From Erysipelotrichaceae bacterium OPF54 (lineage in GTDB: Bacteria > Bacillota_I > Bacilli_A > Erysipelotrichales > Erysipelotrichaceae), in assembly GCA_022834735.1 (NCBI GenBank), contig BQKD01000001.1, positions 1,465,659 to 1,529,658 of the forward strand: a stretch of DNA of 64,000 nt, in the 5' to 3' direction. The position numbers and the translations under genes were made by a program. The notes under the pieces are model-generated. The model had not been told where the DNA came from. It did not search any database and saw only the letters and a list, made by a program, of their open reading frames with translations. Every line of letters starts with the position of its first letter. The stretch's first letter is position 1. Below, in pieces: positions 16,648 through 26,474 of the stretch.

Positions 16648-17429
16648 CATCTATACATCTCCATCCATTCTTTTCCAAAATCGCATAACGCCCGAAGCGG
16701 AAGGAGCCGGCCCAGCCGGTTCTTTGAGACAGGCATTCCTGCGCGCTCGTAATCAGCACCGATCCGGCCAAAATCCGAATCGTCATACATGATTTCCTCG
16801 AAAGTCTTCCATACACGCTTTCCATCCACGAGCATGGCCGCCCCCTGCATATAACAGGGCACGCCGGCAAGCTTCGATTCGCTCAGGTGCAGACATGTGC
16901 ACCTTTCATAACCGATCCCGAGCAAAAGCACCTTGGCATCCAGATCATACAGCTTCTGGAGCGGCGATCCGCTCCCCAGACCGCACGCAAGCGAATGATC
17001 TTTCAGGATCGATTCGGCCATCGGGCCCCATCCCGCAAAGGAAACCTGCGGATGACCGGACCGGATCACTTCTGGATCCATCAGAAACTGATCCACGACT
17101 TTTCCCATGGACCGTGTCGGCGATGTCCGGCAGAATGGCGGCATGGAAGCGCGGATGATCGGCCACCAGCTTGAAGGGACCGGCGGATCCTGCCAGCAGG
17201 ACGGTTCCGAATTGGCTCCGGTCTGGCTTGGCATAATGATCGTTCCCGCGCATTCTTTGAGCGCCTGCACAATTGTTTCCTGTCCGCCAGCGATCCATCC
17301 AAGACGGGATAAAGAAGCATGGACAAGCACGATATCGTCCTTTTCGATCCCGAGCTCTTTCAGGTCCTCGAACAGCGACCGAAACGTATGCACTTCTTTT
17401 GTGTTCTGTACCACTTCTCTTTCGTTCAT
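16647..17429 (-). CDS. AAC(3)-family N-acetyltransferase (YokD-like)
   Basis: A 260-residue member of the antibiotic N-acetyltransferase fold: VLVHASLSRLGWIAGG near residue 35, IIMPSQTG, RSGHPQVSFAGWGP and CLHLSE match conserved blocks of AAC(3) enzymes, which acetylate the 3-amino group of 2-deoxystreptamine aminoglycosides using acetyl-CoA. Chromosomal members of this branch often have no known drug substrate, so resistance should not be assumed. AAAGGAG lies just before the ATG at 17429. It follows the PLC-like gene after a terminator. Confidence 0.85.
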   Translation of the reverse strand: MNEREVVQNTKEVHTFRSLFEDLKELGIEKDDIVLVHASLSRLGWIAGGQETIVQALKECAGTIIMPSQTGANSEPSCWQDPPVPSSWWPIIRASMPPFCRTSPTRSMGKVVDQFLMDPEVIRSGHPQVSFAGWGPMAESILKDHSLACGLGSGSPLQKLYDLDAKVLLLGIGYERCTCLHLSESKLAGVPCYMQGAAMLVDGKRVWKTFEEIMYDDSDFGRIGADYERAGMPVSKNRLGRLLPLRALCDFGKEWMEMYR

Positions 17430-17442
17430 TTTCTCTCCTTTG

Positions 17443-17466
17443 AAAAAGAACGCAGGACGCGCTCTT
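17443..17466 (-). terminator. Intrinsic terminator of the PLC-like gene
   Basis: Minus-strand AAGAGCGC/GCGTTCTT stem (one G-T pair) with a five-T tail. Confidence 0.6.
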
Positions 17467-17474
17467 TCATTTTT

Positions 17475-18449
17475 CTATTTGTCTGTAAAATCGCACACAT
17501 CGAAGTTGACCATCGGCAGGTCTTCCGGAAGGCCTTCATTGTACGTCCTGTTGCCGATGAAATGCAGAAAATCCTTTTCCTCTTCAGGATCCTTGACGGC
17601 AGCTACAAACAGCCGCATGGCCGTTTCAGCTTTGATGAGCGCTTCATCGTACAGGTCGAAAAAGGATTCGGTCGACACAATGGTTTCATCTGCCGGATGC
17701 ACCCACTTCTTGTGCATCAGGTTGCACACATCATGATCGTCTTTCGGTTCGTTGGGAACGATCAGTCCGGAAGCGAGATTTCTGGCCCGGATCACGGATT
17801 CGATCCCTTTCAGGGAAGCCAGCTTCTTTCCGCCCGGATCATATTCGGCTTTTTGAATAAAATGCCAGCTGTCCAGGGAATCCTTGATCAGATGCGGAGC
17901 GATGCGCTCATTGAAGATCGTCTCGATCGCCGGCACGTAGATTCTTGCGACAGCTCTTGCTTCGTCAAGCGAGCAGTTCGCGATCGCCGGCGTATTGAAA
18001 TCCCTGATCGTTTCCCCGCGCTTCACCTTCAGCACGATCGAATCGAGCACAGACTCCATCCGGTGATGATTCCAGCTGTTCTGTTTCGTCCCTTTTCCGG
18101 TCCGGTAATATACGTATGGGTGAACGGTCGAATCAAGCGCCCAGTGGCATAAATGACCGCATACATATGCCATCATATCCGCTTTGATCGCATCGTCCTT
18201 TTCGCTGCGGATCGACTGCAGAGCGCTGGCATAGAAATCGTTGACATGACCACTGTGAAGCTTTCCGCCATACCTTCTCAGCTTTGAGTCCCTGAAAAAG
18301 CCTCTGGCATCCAGTCCGGAAAAGAACAGATAGTCCGGGCCGTTGCTTCCGACCGTAAATAAATGTGCGCGATCCTGCAGCCATTTCCTGTCTGCGAATC
18401 GATTGAGCATGTCCTGTGCGAACAGCGAATGAGTAATAATATTAGGCAT
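17475..18449 (-). CDS. Zinc-dependent phospholipase C-like protein
   Basis: A 324-residue protein of the zinc-dependent PLC family (Zn_dep_PLPC). The N-terminus MPNIITHSLFAQDM, then GSNGPDYLFF, YVCGHLCHWALDSTVHPYVYY and NHHRMESVLDS provide the spaced His/Asp residues expected for a trinuclear zinc site. No signal peptide is present, so unlike secreted phospholipases it is cytoplasmic; substrate unknown. ATG at 18449 overlaps the upstream stop as TGATG, with AAGGAG inside the upstream gene: the two products are coupled. Confidence 0.8.
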   Translation of the reverse strand: MPNIITHSLFAQDMLNRFADRKWLQDRAHLFTVGSNGPDYLFFSGLDARGFFRDSKLRRYGGKLHSGHVNDFYASALQSIRSEKDDAIKADMMAYVCGHLCHWALDSTVHPYVYYRTGKGTKQNSWNHHRMESVLDSIVLKVKRGETIRDFNTPAIANCSLDEARAVARIYVPAIETIFNERIAPHLIKDSLDSWHFIQKAEYDPGGKKLASLKGIESVIRARNLASGLIVPNEPKDDHDVCNLMHKKWVHPADETIVSTESFFDLYDEALIKAETAMRLFVAAVKDPEEEKDFLHFIGNRTYNEGLPEDLPMVNFDVCDFTDK

Positions 18450-19933
18450 CAAAACATCTCCTTTTCCAATTGCCGCATATGATCCAGCAATCCATGATAA
18501 ACGACATATTCGGCATATGTATCCATCATACAGTAAACACGGATCGCATGCTGGATGATCTGCTGCTGCTGTGCATCGGCATGATCATAATTGCGGTACG
18601 CGAACACCGCATTCATGCCGTCGCTGATCTCGAGATCCTTATAGGTATAATCCTGCGAAAAGACCGGAAGCAGATTTTTCAGCGAGTAATGGCCGCGCAT
18701 CGCGCTGTTGTAGTAGACCCCGTGCTCGAACGGCCTGGAAAGATCGATCATCCGGCTGCAGATCTGTTCCAGCCGGTCCGCGTATTCAGGAAACTGCTGG
18801 CCAAGCTGCTGCAGACGCAGCTTTTCGGCCCCTTCCATATTGTATACGAGCACCGTCCCCGTCTTCGGGATATTATCCAGCACAGACTCCACGAAATGCT
18901 TCCGGCAGTCCCCGGTCGAGAAAAAATCCATATGGCTCAAGGTCCCGTCCTTCTGCTCGACATGCAGAGAATACTGAAAACACAGTACATCGAACGGCTT
19001 CATTTCGTCATACGGAGGGATCGGAAACGTATCCCACTCAAAATCCAGATAGGAAATCGGAAATTCGATCTGCTCGTTCCATGCGCTCAGCGCGAAATAA
19101 TCGCAGAACGGCCTTTCTTTTCGGCTTGCCATATACTGCGCGTACTGCAGAGGAGTACCTTCGAAAAGATCAGGATCCATGTCCTTGATGTGTTCTGCCC
19201 CCGCATTGTACGCTTCCAGCTTGTTTTTGGAAGTCGTAAGGAACAGGGTCGAATCGTCAGGCAGACCGGCGTCATCAAAACAGTCTTCATAATATATGCA
19301 TTTCCTGCCTGCGGTGCACGCTTTTGTCCGTTCCGGCGCCATAGCAGGCGAGGAAAGAATGCTATTCGTTTTCTCGATCAGATCGTCGAGATCGATCTCG
19401 ATCTCATCCACCATTTCCATGATCGTCTTCTGGCAAGGCTTGCCTCGCCGGTTGAACAGATGCCCGCTTTTCAGGAACAGCCTGTCGATATCCAGACTGT
19501 CCCTGCGCACATATTCCTTGTTGAGATATACACAGTAAATATCCTGTACCGCATACCCGAGCCGTTTTATGATCTCCGTATCGATCTTGATATGATCGAT
19601 CTCGCTTTCCCTGGGCGCCGCGCTCAGATACGGATAGAAAAGGATCAGACCGTCCTCTGTCTTTTGGATGGCCTGGATGCGGGTGCGCAGGCCCTTGTAT
19701 TCGAAACGGGCAAAGCGGACCGACTCATTGTCTTCAAGCAGCTGCGCCGTCTGCGCGTTCGTCTCGTTGACATGTCCGCACGCGCTGTCTTCCATATGCA
19801 GGAACCGGCTCCATAAAGAAGAAAATGATTCATTCAAATGATAAAACTTTTCCTGTCTGCGTTTAACATTTCTGCAGTTCCATGCATAGCGCCCACATTT
19901 CTGCGCATTTAATATATCGCTTACATGTATCAT
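18449..19933 (-). CDS. DUF2779 protein with RNase H-like nuclease domain
   Basis: A 494-residue cytoplasmic protein. Residues about 300-470 contain ISYLDFEWDTFPIPPYDE, FQYSLHVEQKDGT, LVYNMEGAEKLRLQQLG and GHYSLKNLLPVFS, the DUF2779 pattern of a DnaQ/RNase H-like 3'-5' exonuclease fold with acidic residues in DFE. The N-terminal half includes a cysteine cluster (CTAGRKCIYYEDC, about residue 205) that recalls the iron-sulfur cluster of Cas4/AddB-like RecB nucleases. Nucleic-acid processing is likely; the substrate is unknown. It is translationally coupled to the PLC-like protein downstream. Confidence 0.75.
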   Translation of the reverse strand: MIHVSDILNAQKCGRYAWNCRNVKRRQEKFYHLNESFSSLWSRFLHMEDSACGHVNETNAQTAQLLEDNESVRFARFEYKGLRTRIQAIQKTEDGLILFYPYLSAAPRESEIDHIKIDTEIIKRLGYAVQDIYCVYLNKEYVRRDSLDIDRLFLKSGHLFNRRGKPCQKTIMEMVDEIEIDLDDLIEKTNSILSSPAMAPERTKACTAGRKCIYYEDCFDDAGLPDDSTLFLTTSKNKLEAYNAGAEHIKDMDPDLFEGTPLQYAQYMASRKERPFCDYFALSAWNEQIEFPISYLDFEWDTFPIPPYDEMKPFDVLCFQYSLHVEQKDGTLSHMDFFSTGDCRKHFVESVLDNIPKTGTVLVYNMEGAEKLRLQQLGQQFPEYADRLEQICSRMIDLSRPFEHGVYYNSAMRGHYSLKNLLPVFSQDYTYKDLEISDGMNAVFAYRNYDHADAQQQQIIQHAIRVYCMMDTYAEYVVYHGLLDHMRQLEKEMF

Positions 19934-19983
19934 TCACATCACCAGCCTTATCATACATAATTCCTTTCCAGACGTAAACTCTC

Positions 19984-21162
19984 TCAAGAATCCTCATATT
20001 CTTCTTCCAGCTTGTTCTTGCGCGTGATCCTGGTCTTCGCGTTTTCCGAAACCAGCTGGTGAACACACGACAGGATAGGAATAAAAATGATCATTCCCAG
20101 AACGCCGGCAAGACTGGCTCCCAGCGTTACCGCGATCATGACATAGATCGGAGGCAGGCCGACCGAACGCCCCATCACGTGAGGATAAATAAAATTGCCC
20201 TCCACCTGCTGAATGCACAAGAACATGATCATAAAATAGACGCCCTGCATCGGGTTTTCGATCGCCGTGAAAAGCGCGGCCAGGATGGCAGCGCAAAGAG
20301 CGCCGAACATCGGGATCAGGGCACCGATCGCCACAAGGATCCCGTCAAGAAACGCAAACGGAAAGCCGAAAACGCTCGCGAAGAACGCGACCAGCGTTCC
20401 CAGAATAAGGCATTCTGTGCAGGAGCCGCTGATATAGCTCGTAAAAGTGTTTTTTATGAGCTCGATCACATGAGCCGATTTTTTGTAGTGCGTTTTCGAC
20501 AAATAAGCCTGCATGAGCAGATCCGCCTCTTTCACTACCGTTTTTTTGTTGAAAAGCACGATGATCGCGAACATGACCGCGATGATCACCGAAAACAGGA
20601 TCGAAAACGTGTTGGTCACGACCGAATATACGGAACCGACGACATCCTGCACATTTCCGGAAACGATCCAGGATGTCACATTTTCGATCATCGCCGAAAT
20701 ATTGCCCGGATCCGCGTTCAGGGTCTTCAGCCACGAATGAATGAAAGGAACCGGTTTCGAAGCATAATAAGCCCAGTGGTATATATTGGCAAGGGTCCTG
20801 GGCATCACCTGGACAATGGTCTGAATGCTTGCGCCGGCGCGTGGAACGATCCCGATCAGGAAGACAGCGAGCAGAGCGGCCACAAAAGCGATCGACCCGA
20901 TATTGGCCAGAAAGCGGACGATCCGGTTCTCCTTCTTCTTTGTGAGCGAGCGGTAGATGCGCACGATATTGTTGGCGATGATATTGAATATAAAGGCAAG
21001 ACCGCCGCCAAGCAGAAACGGCATGCAGATGTTGAATATCAGTCCAAGAATCCACAGTATTTTTTCGAAATACAGGGCGAACATGGCGACAGCGGCGCCA
21101 AACAGTATGATCCGGCGGCACAGATTTTCTTTTTCTTTTGATTGTTTATTGATCTTCAGCAT
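19984..21162 (-). CDS. AI-2E family transporter (TqsA/PerM-like permease)
   Basis: A 392-residue membrane protein with about eight transmembrane helices in the typical arrangement: two N-terminal pairs, a hydrophilic periplasm-facing middle (about residues 130-190) and a C-terminal block with CIQQVEGNFIYPHVMGRSVGLPP, the family signature. Members include TqsA (autoinducer-2 export) and Na+/H+ antiporters, so the substrate is open. The C-terminus is highly charged (RKNKLEEEYEDS). It is followed by the DUF2779 gene after 50 bp. Confidence 0.88.
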   Translation of the reverse strand: MLKINKQSKEKENLCRRIILFGAAVAMFALYFEKILWILGLIFNICMPFLLGGGLAFIFNIIANNIVRIYRSLTKKKENRIVRFLANIGSIAFVAALLAVFLIGIVPRAGASIQTIVQVMPRTLANIYHWAYYASKPVPFIHSWLKTLNADPGNISAMIENVTSWIVSGNVQDVVGSVYSVVTNTFSILFSVIIAVMFAIIVLFNKKTVVKEADLLMQAYLSKTHYKKSAHVIELIKNTFTSYISGSCTECLILGTLVAFFASVFGFPFAFLDGILVAIGALIPMFGALCAAILAALFTAIENPMQGVYFMIMFLCIQQVEGNFIYPHVMGRSVGLPPIYVMIAVTLGASLAGVLGMIIFIPILSCVHQLVSENAKTRITRKNKLEEEYEDS

Positions 21163-21272
21163 AAAATTCCCTCAAATCGTGATTGGTTTATGTATAATTT
21201 TATCATATTTTGCAGGAAATTGATTTCGTTTGCAACAAAAATGTAAATTTTTGAAAAATGAAAGAATATGTT

Positions 21273-21300
21273 TTGACAAAGACAATGTCGAGTGTAAAAA
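21273..21300 (+). promoter_or_regulatory. Promoter of pyrG
   Basis: Perfect TTGACA (21273-21278), 16-bp spacer and a weak TAAAAA -10. A short leader with CAGGAGG precedes the pyrG ATG; no attenuator hairpin is visible. Confidence 0.5.
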
Positions 21301-21329
21301 TTAGGTCGTTATAAATACAGGAGGCCCTT

Positions 21330-22955
21330 ATGAGCGATACCAAATATATTTTTGTTACCGGCGGAGTCGTTTCCGGACTTGGAAAAGGCATCAGCGCCGC
21401 ATCGTTAGGACGATTGCTGAAAGCACGCGGATACAAGGTCACTTCGCAGAAGCTCGATCCGTATATCAATGTGGACCCGGGGACGATGTCGCCGTTCCAG
21501 CACGGCGAAGTGTTCGTGACCGACGACGGTCTGGAAGCCGATCTCGATCTGGGACATTACGAACGCTTCATTGACGAGAACCTGCATACCTACTCCAATC
21601 TGACGACGGGAAAGGTGTACTGGAATGTCATCAACAAAGAACGCGACGGCAAATACCTTGGCGAAACCGTACAGGTCATCCCGCACATTACCGACGAGAT
21701 CCGCAGCTTTATCATCCAGGCCGGCCGGCACGCCCAGGCCGACGTGGTCATTACCGAGATCGGCGGAACGACCGGCGATATGGAAAGCCTTCCTTTCCTG
21801 GAATCCATCCGTCAGGTACCGCTGATCGTCGGAAGGAACAACTGCCTGTTCATGCACGTGACCTATATCCCCTATCTTTCGGGCAGCAACGAGTATAAAT
21901 CCAAGCCGACCCAGCATTCGGTCAAGGAACTGCAGTCCCACGGGATCAATCCGGATATGATCGTGGCCCGCTGCGACGAAAAGATCCCGAACAATGTGCT
22001 GGACAAAATTTCCCTCTTCTGCAATGTCGAAAAGGATTGTGTCATTGAGAACACGACCCTGGAATCGCTTTACGAAGTGCCGCTCATGTTCGAGGAGCAG
22101 AACGTTGCCGACCTGGTATGCCGCAAGCTCGGACTGGAAGAAAGAAAGCCGGATCTGAACGAATGGCGCCGGATGGTCGACAATATCAGGACCGCCAAAG
22201 ATCATGTGCGCATCGCGCTGGTCGGTAAATACGTGCAGCTGCATGACGCGTATCTGTCCGTTTCCGAAGCCGTGACCCATGCCGGTTTCGAGAACCATGC
22301 AAAAGTGGATATCGACTGGATCGATTCGGAAACGCTGGACCCGTCGAAGCTTGACGAGCTGTTCAGGGATGTGGATGGCATCATCGTCCCGGGCGGCTTT
22401 GGCGGACGCGGGATCGAAGGAATGATCGAGGTCGCCAATTACGCCAGAACGCACAGGATCCCGTATCTTGGGATCTGTCTTGGCATGCAGATCGCGGCCA
22501 TCGCGTTTGCACGCGGCGTGCTCGGCTATGACGATGCCAACAGCTATGAATTCGATCCGAACAGCCAGCATACGATCATCGATTTTATGGAGGATCAGAA
22601 TGACTCGATCCGCAAAGGCGGAACGATGCGCCTTGGCGCCTACCCTTGCGCGATCCGTCCGAATTCCTTGCTGAACAAATATTATAAGAAGGATCTGATC
22701 GAGGAACGTCATCGCCACCGCTATGAATTCAACAACTTCTACCGGGCCGAATTCGAGCACAACGGAATGCTCATTACCGGAACGAGCCCGGACAAACAGC
22801 TTGTCGAAGCGATCGAGTTTGCCGACCATCCGTATTACGTCGGCGTCCAGTATCATCCGGAATTCAAATCCCGTCCGAACCGGCCTCATCCGCTGTTTCT
22901 CGGACTGATCGAAAGCGCGATCGCCTATAAAAAAGAAAAAACAGAAGAAGCATGA
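21330..22955 (+). CDS. pyrG: CTP synthase
   Basis: A 541-residue enzyme making CTP from UTP, ATP and glutamine. The N-terminal synthetase domain starts with [27 protein letters not shown]; the C-terminal class I amidotransferase domain has PGGFGGRG, the nucleophile elbow GICLGMQ (Cys), and the triad end YHPEF. Length is that of the family and all motifs are intact. Own promoter and terminator: monocistronic. Confidence 0.97.
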   Translation: MSDTKYIFVTGGVVSGLGKGISAASLGRLLKARGYKVTSQKLDPYINVDPGTMSPFQHGEVFVTDDGLEADLDLGHYERFIDENLHTYSNLTTGKVYWNVINKERDGKYLGETVQVIPHITDEIRSFIIQAGRHAQADVVITEIGGTTGDMESLPFLESIRQVPLIVGRNNCLFMHVTYIPYLSGSNEYKSKPTQHSVKELQSHGINPDMIVARCDEKIPNNVLDKISLFCNVEKDCVIENTTLESLYEVPLMFEEQNVADLVCRKLGLEERKPDLNEWRRMVDNIRTAKDHVRIALVGKYVQLHDAYLSVSEAVTHAGFENHAKVDIDWIDSETLDPSKLDELFRDVDGIIVPGGFGGRGIEGMIEVANYARTHRIPYLGICLGMQIAAIAFARGVLGYDDANSYEFDPNSQHTIIDFMEDQNDSIRKGGTMRLGAYPCAIRPNSLLNKYYKKDLIEERHRHRYEFNNFYRAEFEHNGMLITGTSPDKQLVEAIEFADHPYYVGVQYHPEFKSRPNRPHPLFLGLIESAIAYKKEKTEEA

Positions 22956-22962
22956 CGATGCA

Positions 22963-22993
22963 GATGGACAAAACACTGTCCATCTTTTCTTTT
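22963..22993 (+). terminator. Intrinsic terminator of pyrG
   Basis: GATGGACA/TGTCCATC stem, 6-nt loop and a T-rich tail, 7 bp past the stop codon. Confidence 0.8.
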
Positions 22994-23071
22994 CCTGGCC
23001 AAAGTCTGCGATTTCATATGGCATGATTTATGTTACAATGAAAAAGAAATGATTGAAAAAGGAGAAAGAGA

Positions 23072-25156
23072 ATGAAAATCGTTGACAACTATTTCGGATG
23101 TAATATTTTCAGCAAGCACGAAATGGAAAAGTATCTTCCTCATTCCGTTTATAAAACAATGGTCAAGGTCATGGAAGACGGCGATGAGCTTCCTTCGGAC
23201 ATTGCCGATGTCGTTGCGAATGCCATGAAGGACTGGGCTATGGATAAGGGGGCGACCCACTATACCCACTGGTTCCAGCCAATGACAGGTATTACTGCCG
23301 AAAAACATGACGCATTTATCAACCCGTCCGGTCCGGATACGGTGATCTCGGATTTTCGCGGCAAGGAACTGATCAAAGGCGAACCGGACGCTTCCAGCTT
23401 TCCGAGCGGTGGCCTGCGGGCGACCTTTGAAGCGCGAGGTTATACGGCCTGGGACCCGACCAGCTATGCGTTTGTCAAGGACAGGACCTTGTATATTCCG
23501 ACATTGTTCTGTTCGTATGACGGCAGCGCCCTCGACAAGAAGACGCCGCTGCTGCGGTCGATCGACGCCCTGAACGCTTCGGCCGTGCGTCTGCTCCATC
23601 TGATGGGATACGATACGAAAAAGATCACGGTCACTGTCGGACCGGAACAGGAGTATTTCCTGATCGATGAAAAAATGTACAAACAGCGTCTGGATCTGAT
23701 CGTTACCGGCCGTACGCTGTTTGGCGACTCGCCTGTCAAAGGCCAGGAACTCGATGATCACTATTTCGGAAATATCGACGAGCGTGTCAAAGCGTATATG
23801 GAAGAAGTGGACGAGGAGCTCTGGAAGCTTGGCGTATTTGCCAAAACGGAACACAAGGAAGTGGCGCCGTGCCAGTTCGAGCTGGCACCGGTGTTCACAT
23901 CGGTCAATATTGCCAACGATCAGAACCAGCTGACCATGGAAGTGCTGCAGCGCTGTGCCAGCCATCACGGACTCGTCTGCCTCCTGCACGAAAAGCCGTT
24001 TGAAGGGATCAATGGTTCCGGAAAGCACGACAACTGGTCGATCTCTACGGATGATGGCGAGAACCTGCTCGAGCCAGGCGATTCCCCGCAGGACAACATC
24101 CGTTTCCTGACGATCCTGGCTGCGATCATCAAAGGGGTGGACGAGTATCAGGATCTGCTCCGCCTGTCGGTCGCCAGTGCCGGAAACGATCACCGTCTTG
24201 GCGCGGACGAGGCGCCTCCGGCCATCATATCGATCTATCTTGGCGAAGAGCTGACCAGTATACTCCAGGCCATTTCGGAAGAGAGGGAATATGTCGATCA
24301 CAGCGACCGCCGGCTCGAGCTTGGTGTCAGCGCCCTGCCGCAGATCGCCAGAGACTCGACAGACCGCAACCGGACTTCCCCGTTCGCGTTTACCGGCAAC
24401 AAATTCGAGTTCCGCATGCTCGGCTCCAATCTGAATATTTCGTGTCCGAATACGATCCTGAATACGATCGTGGCCGAGGAACTGGACCAGTTTGCCAGCG
24501 AGCTGGAATGCTATCCGAAAGAAATGGTCAACGAGGCGCTGATCGGTATCATCAAGCGGACGCTTAAAGAACACAACCGGATCATCTTCTCGGGCAATGG
24601 ATACAGCGAGGAATGGAAAGAGGAGGCGAAGCGGCGGGGCCTTCTCGATCTCAAGACGTCGGCGGATGCGCTCGTTCACTACACGGATCCGAAAAACCTG
24701 GCTCTGTTCTCCAAGCACAATGTATACCAGCCGCATGAGCTGCATGCGCGCGAAAACATCCTGCTCAAAACGTATTATCAGGTCATCGTGATCGAGGCGA
24801 AGACGATGATCTATATGCTGCAGAAGGAGATCCTGCCGGCAGTCTTTGCCTATGAGGCGAAGCTGGCGCAGATCATTCAGACGAAGAAGTCGAGCGGTAT
24901 CGTGGCGCCGATGGAGGAAAAGATCCTGAAGCAGATCAATTCCCCGCTCGAGATCGTGTCGCAGCATGTCGAAAAGCTCGAGGAGCTGCTCGAACACAAC
25001 CCGGCTGACGATAAAACGGCGGCCCGCTATGCGGCCGATGAACTTCTTCCGCTCATGAACGCGATCCGCGCTTTGACCGATACGATCGAAAGCAAGGTTT
25101 CCAAGAGCGAATGGCCGCTGCCGGACTACAACGATATTTTATTCAAAAGTTTTTGA
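23072..25156 (+). CDS. glnN: Type III glutamine synthetase (GlnN), copy 1
   Basis: A 694-residue GSIII, much larger than GSI or GSII, forming dodecamers that make glutamine from glutamate, ammonia and ATP. Conserved blocks are present: HYTHWFQPMTG, KGEPDASSFPSGGLRATFEARGY, VGPEQEYFLID, EHKEVAPCQFELAP, GSGKHDNWS, NRTSPFAFTGNKFEFR. A C-terminal helical region (about 560-694) is typical. AAAGGAG precedes the ATG and TTACAAT-like promoter sequence lies at about 23030. The paralogue at 34.7 kb shares the same blocks but reads EHNEVAPAQHELAP, so the two are diverged, not a recent duplication. A long opposite-strand frame over this gene is an artefact. Confidence 0.96.
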   Translation: MKIVDNYFGCNIFSKHEMEKYLPHSVYKTMVKVMEDGDELPSDIADVVANAMKDWAMDKGATHYTHWFQPMTGITAEKHDAFINPSGPDTVISDFRGKELIKGEPDASSFPSGGLRATFEARGYTAWDPTSYAFVKDRTLYIPTLFCSYDGSALDKKTPLLRSIDALNASAVRLLHLMGYDTKKITVTVGPEQEYFLIDEKMYKQRLDLIVTGRTLFGDSPVKGQELDDHYFGNIDERVKAYMEEVDEELWKLGVFAKTEHKEVAPCQFELAPVFTSVNIANDQNQLTMEVLQRCASHHGLVCLLHEKPFEGINGSGKHDNWSISTDDGENLLEPGDSPQDNIRFLTILAAIIKGVDEYQDLLRLSVASAGNDHRLGADEAPPAIISIYLGEELTSILQAISEEREYVDHSDRRLELGVSALPQIARDSTDRNRTSPFAFTGNKFEFRMLGSNLNISCPNTILNTIVAEELDQFASELECYPKEMVNEALIGIIKRTLKEHNRIIFSGNGYSEEWKEEAKRRGLLDLKTSADALVHYTDPKNLALFSKHNVYQPHELHARENILLKTYYQVIVIEAKTMIYMLQKEILPAVFAYEAKLAQIIQTKKSSGIVAPMEEKILKQINSPLEIVSQHVEKLEELLEHNPADDKTAARYAADELLPLMNAIRALTDTIESKVSKSEWPLPDYNDILFKSF

Positions 25157-25163
25157 TGACCGA

Positions 25164-25195
25164 AACCAGGCAACAGAATTCGCCTGGTTTTTTTT
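25164..25195 (+). terminator. Intrinsic terminator of glnN copy 1
   Basis: Perfect AACCAGGC/GCCTGGTT stem, 10-nt loop, eight T. Confidence 0.85.
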
Positions 25196-25320
25196 CAAGC
25201 TGCGATCGGAGAGCCATATTTTTTTATTTAATGCATTCTAAAGTAATGACTTAATGCTTCTAATTTGATAAAATAGAAAACACAACTTAGAATGAAAGTT
25301 GTAACAGAGGAGGAATTTTC

Positions 25321-25797
25321 ATGAACAAGAAATTTATGTTAGGTGCACTTGCGCTTGTTCTTCTTGCAGGATGCTCAGCTAGCTCAACAAAAGAAGAAAC
25401 AAAAGACGAGAATGCCACGACAACGGTTGACGAAGCCGGCGGAGCACAGTCTGATGCAGAAGTAACGGATGCGGACGGAAATGTCACAAAAGCAACTATT
25501 GAAGAGGAAAATGGAAAAGTCACTTCGATCTCGATCGATGTAGTGGACAAAGACGGAAAATCCAAAAAAGAAGCAGGCGACGATTACGGTATGAAATCCG
25601 ATTCCGGTATCGGCAAAGAATGGTACGAGCAGGTCAAATATCTCGAACAGTTCATCATCAACAACGGTATCGATGCTGTAAAACTTGACAGCGACGGATA
25701 CGCTGAAGACGAAGACCTGAAATCCGGATGCACGATCAACCTGAAGGATATCATGGAAGCTGTCAACGAAGCAAACGACAACAACGCGCAGAAATAA
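25321..25797 (+). CDS. Lipoprotein with FMN-binding-like domain, copy A
   Basis: A 158-residue lipoprotein (lipobox LLAGC). After an acidic linker, the domain reads VTSISIDVVDKDGKSKKEAGDDYGM, GKEWYEQVKYLEQFI and ends with LKSGCTINLKDIMEAVNEA. This resembles the extracellular FMN-binding repeats of electron-transfer lipoproteins, where the flavin is attached to a threonine in an SGAT motif; here SGCT keeps the threonine. Function in extracellular electron transfer is only a possibility. GAGGAGG precedes the start. A related gene follows, separated by a terminator. Confidence 0.72.
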   Translation: MNKKFMLGALALVLLAGCSASSTKEETKDENATTTVDEAGGAQSDAEVTDADGNVTKATIEEENGKVTSISIDVVDKDGKSKKEAGDDYGMKSDSGIGKEWYEQVKYLEQFIINNGIDAVKLDSDGYAEDEDLKSGCTINLKDIMEAVNEANDNNAQK

Positions 25798-25815
25798 TTG
25801 AAGTACGTTCATGAG

Positions 25816-25842
25816 CAGAAGGAGAATTCCTTCTGTTTTTTT
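25816..25842 (+). terminator. Intrinsic terminator after lipoprotein A
   Basis: Perfect CAGAAGGA/TCCTTCTG stem, GAAT loop, then a T-run. Confidence 0.85.
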
Positions 25843-25927
25843 GTATTTCAGGCTGGTTTTCTTTTTGAGCATCCCGTTTGAAACAGAAAATGAAAACGAT
25901 AGAATAGAGTTATAGGAGGCCAAGAAC

Positions 25928-26398
25928 ATGTACAAAAAATTATCACTCGCCGCCCTTTCCCTGGTTTTATTAGCCGGATGTGCAAACGACACTGCGAAAG
26001 AGCCGGAAAAAGACGACACCACAACAGACAAAACTGCAGAAACATTGAAAGGAACTTCATCGTATGATGGCGGAGCAAATGTCAACGCCACGATCGTAAA
26101 AGATGGAGAAAACCTTTCGGACGTTATGATCGAATTTGTGGACCAGGACGGAAACGCAGTGACAGAACTCGATCAGTTGTACGGGCCTGATAAAGACGCG
26201 CAGTCAAGTATCGATACCGAATGGCTGGATCAAGTGGACTATCTGGAAAACTACATCAAGGAAAATGGTGTGGATTCCATCACTGTCGATGAAAACGGAC
26301 ATCCTACAAATGCTGATCTCGTTGATTATGTAGGTATCGACGTACGTCCGATGCTCGACGCAGTTAAAAATGCGGTTGGCACGGAAACCGATGACTAA
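25928..26398 (+). CDS. Lipoprotein paralogue, copy B, without the flavin-attachment motif
   Basis: A 156-residue lipoprotein (lipobox LLAGC) built like copy A: VMIEFVDQDGNAVTELDQLYG, DTEWLDQVDYLENYIKENG and a C-terminal helix VRPMLDAVKNAVG. At the place where copy A has SGCT it reads VDYVGID, so the putative flavin-attachment threonine is lost. Tandem duplication followed by divergence is the likely origin. TATAGGAGG precedes the ATG. Confidence 0.72.
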   Translation: MYKKLSLAALSLVLLAGCANDTAKEPEKDDTTTDKTAETLKGTSSYDGGANVNATIVKDGENLSDVMIEFVDQDGNAVTELDQLYGPDKDAQSSIDTEWLDQVDYLENYIKENGVDSITVDENGHPTNADLVDYVGIDVRPMLDAVKNAVGTETDD

Positions 26399-26435
26399 TA
26401 GGTTCCCCAGCGTATTGTTCATCACTTAAGCATAG

Positions 26436-26466
26436 AAAAAAAGAGGCGGAAAGCCTCTTTTTTATT
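26436..26466. terminator. Bidirectional intrinsic terminator
   Basis: AAAAAAGAGGC/GCCTCTTTTTT stem with a GGAAA loop between the convergent lipoprotein B and LUD genes; T-rich on both strands. Confidence 0.85.
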
Positions 26467-26474
26467 TTGGTGCC

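Noticed and set aside
16647..17429. Clinically meaningful aminoglycoside resistance
   Set aside because: Only family membership in the AAC(3)/YokD fold can be seen; chromosomal members often lack drug activity and there are no linked resistance or mobile genes.
23033..24997. 654-codon open frame opposite glnN copy 1
   Set aside because: It mirrors the GlnN coding sequence through codon bias; it has no ribosome binding site and no domain. The same applies to long antisense frames over glnN copy 2 (34657-35799), pyrG (21405-23024), gltB (41941-43281), ppdK (58027-59607) and the transposases.
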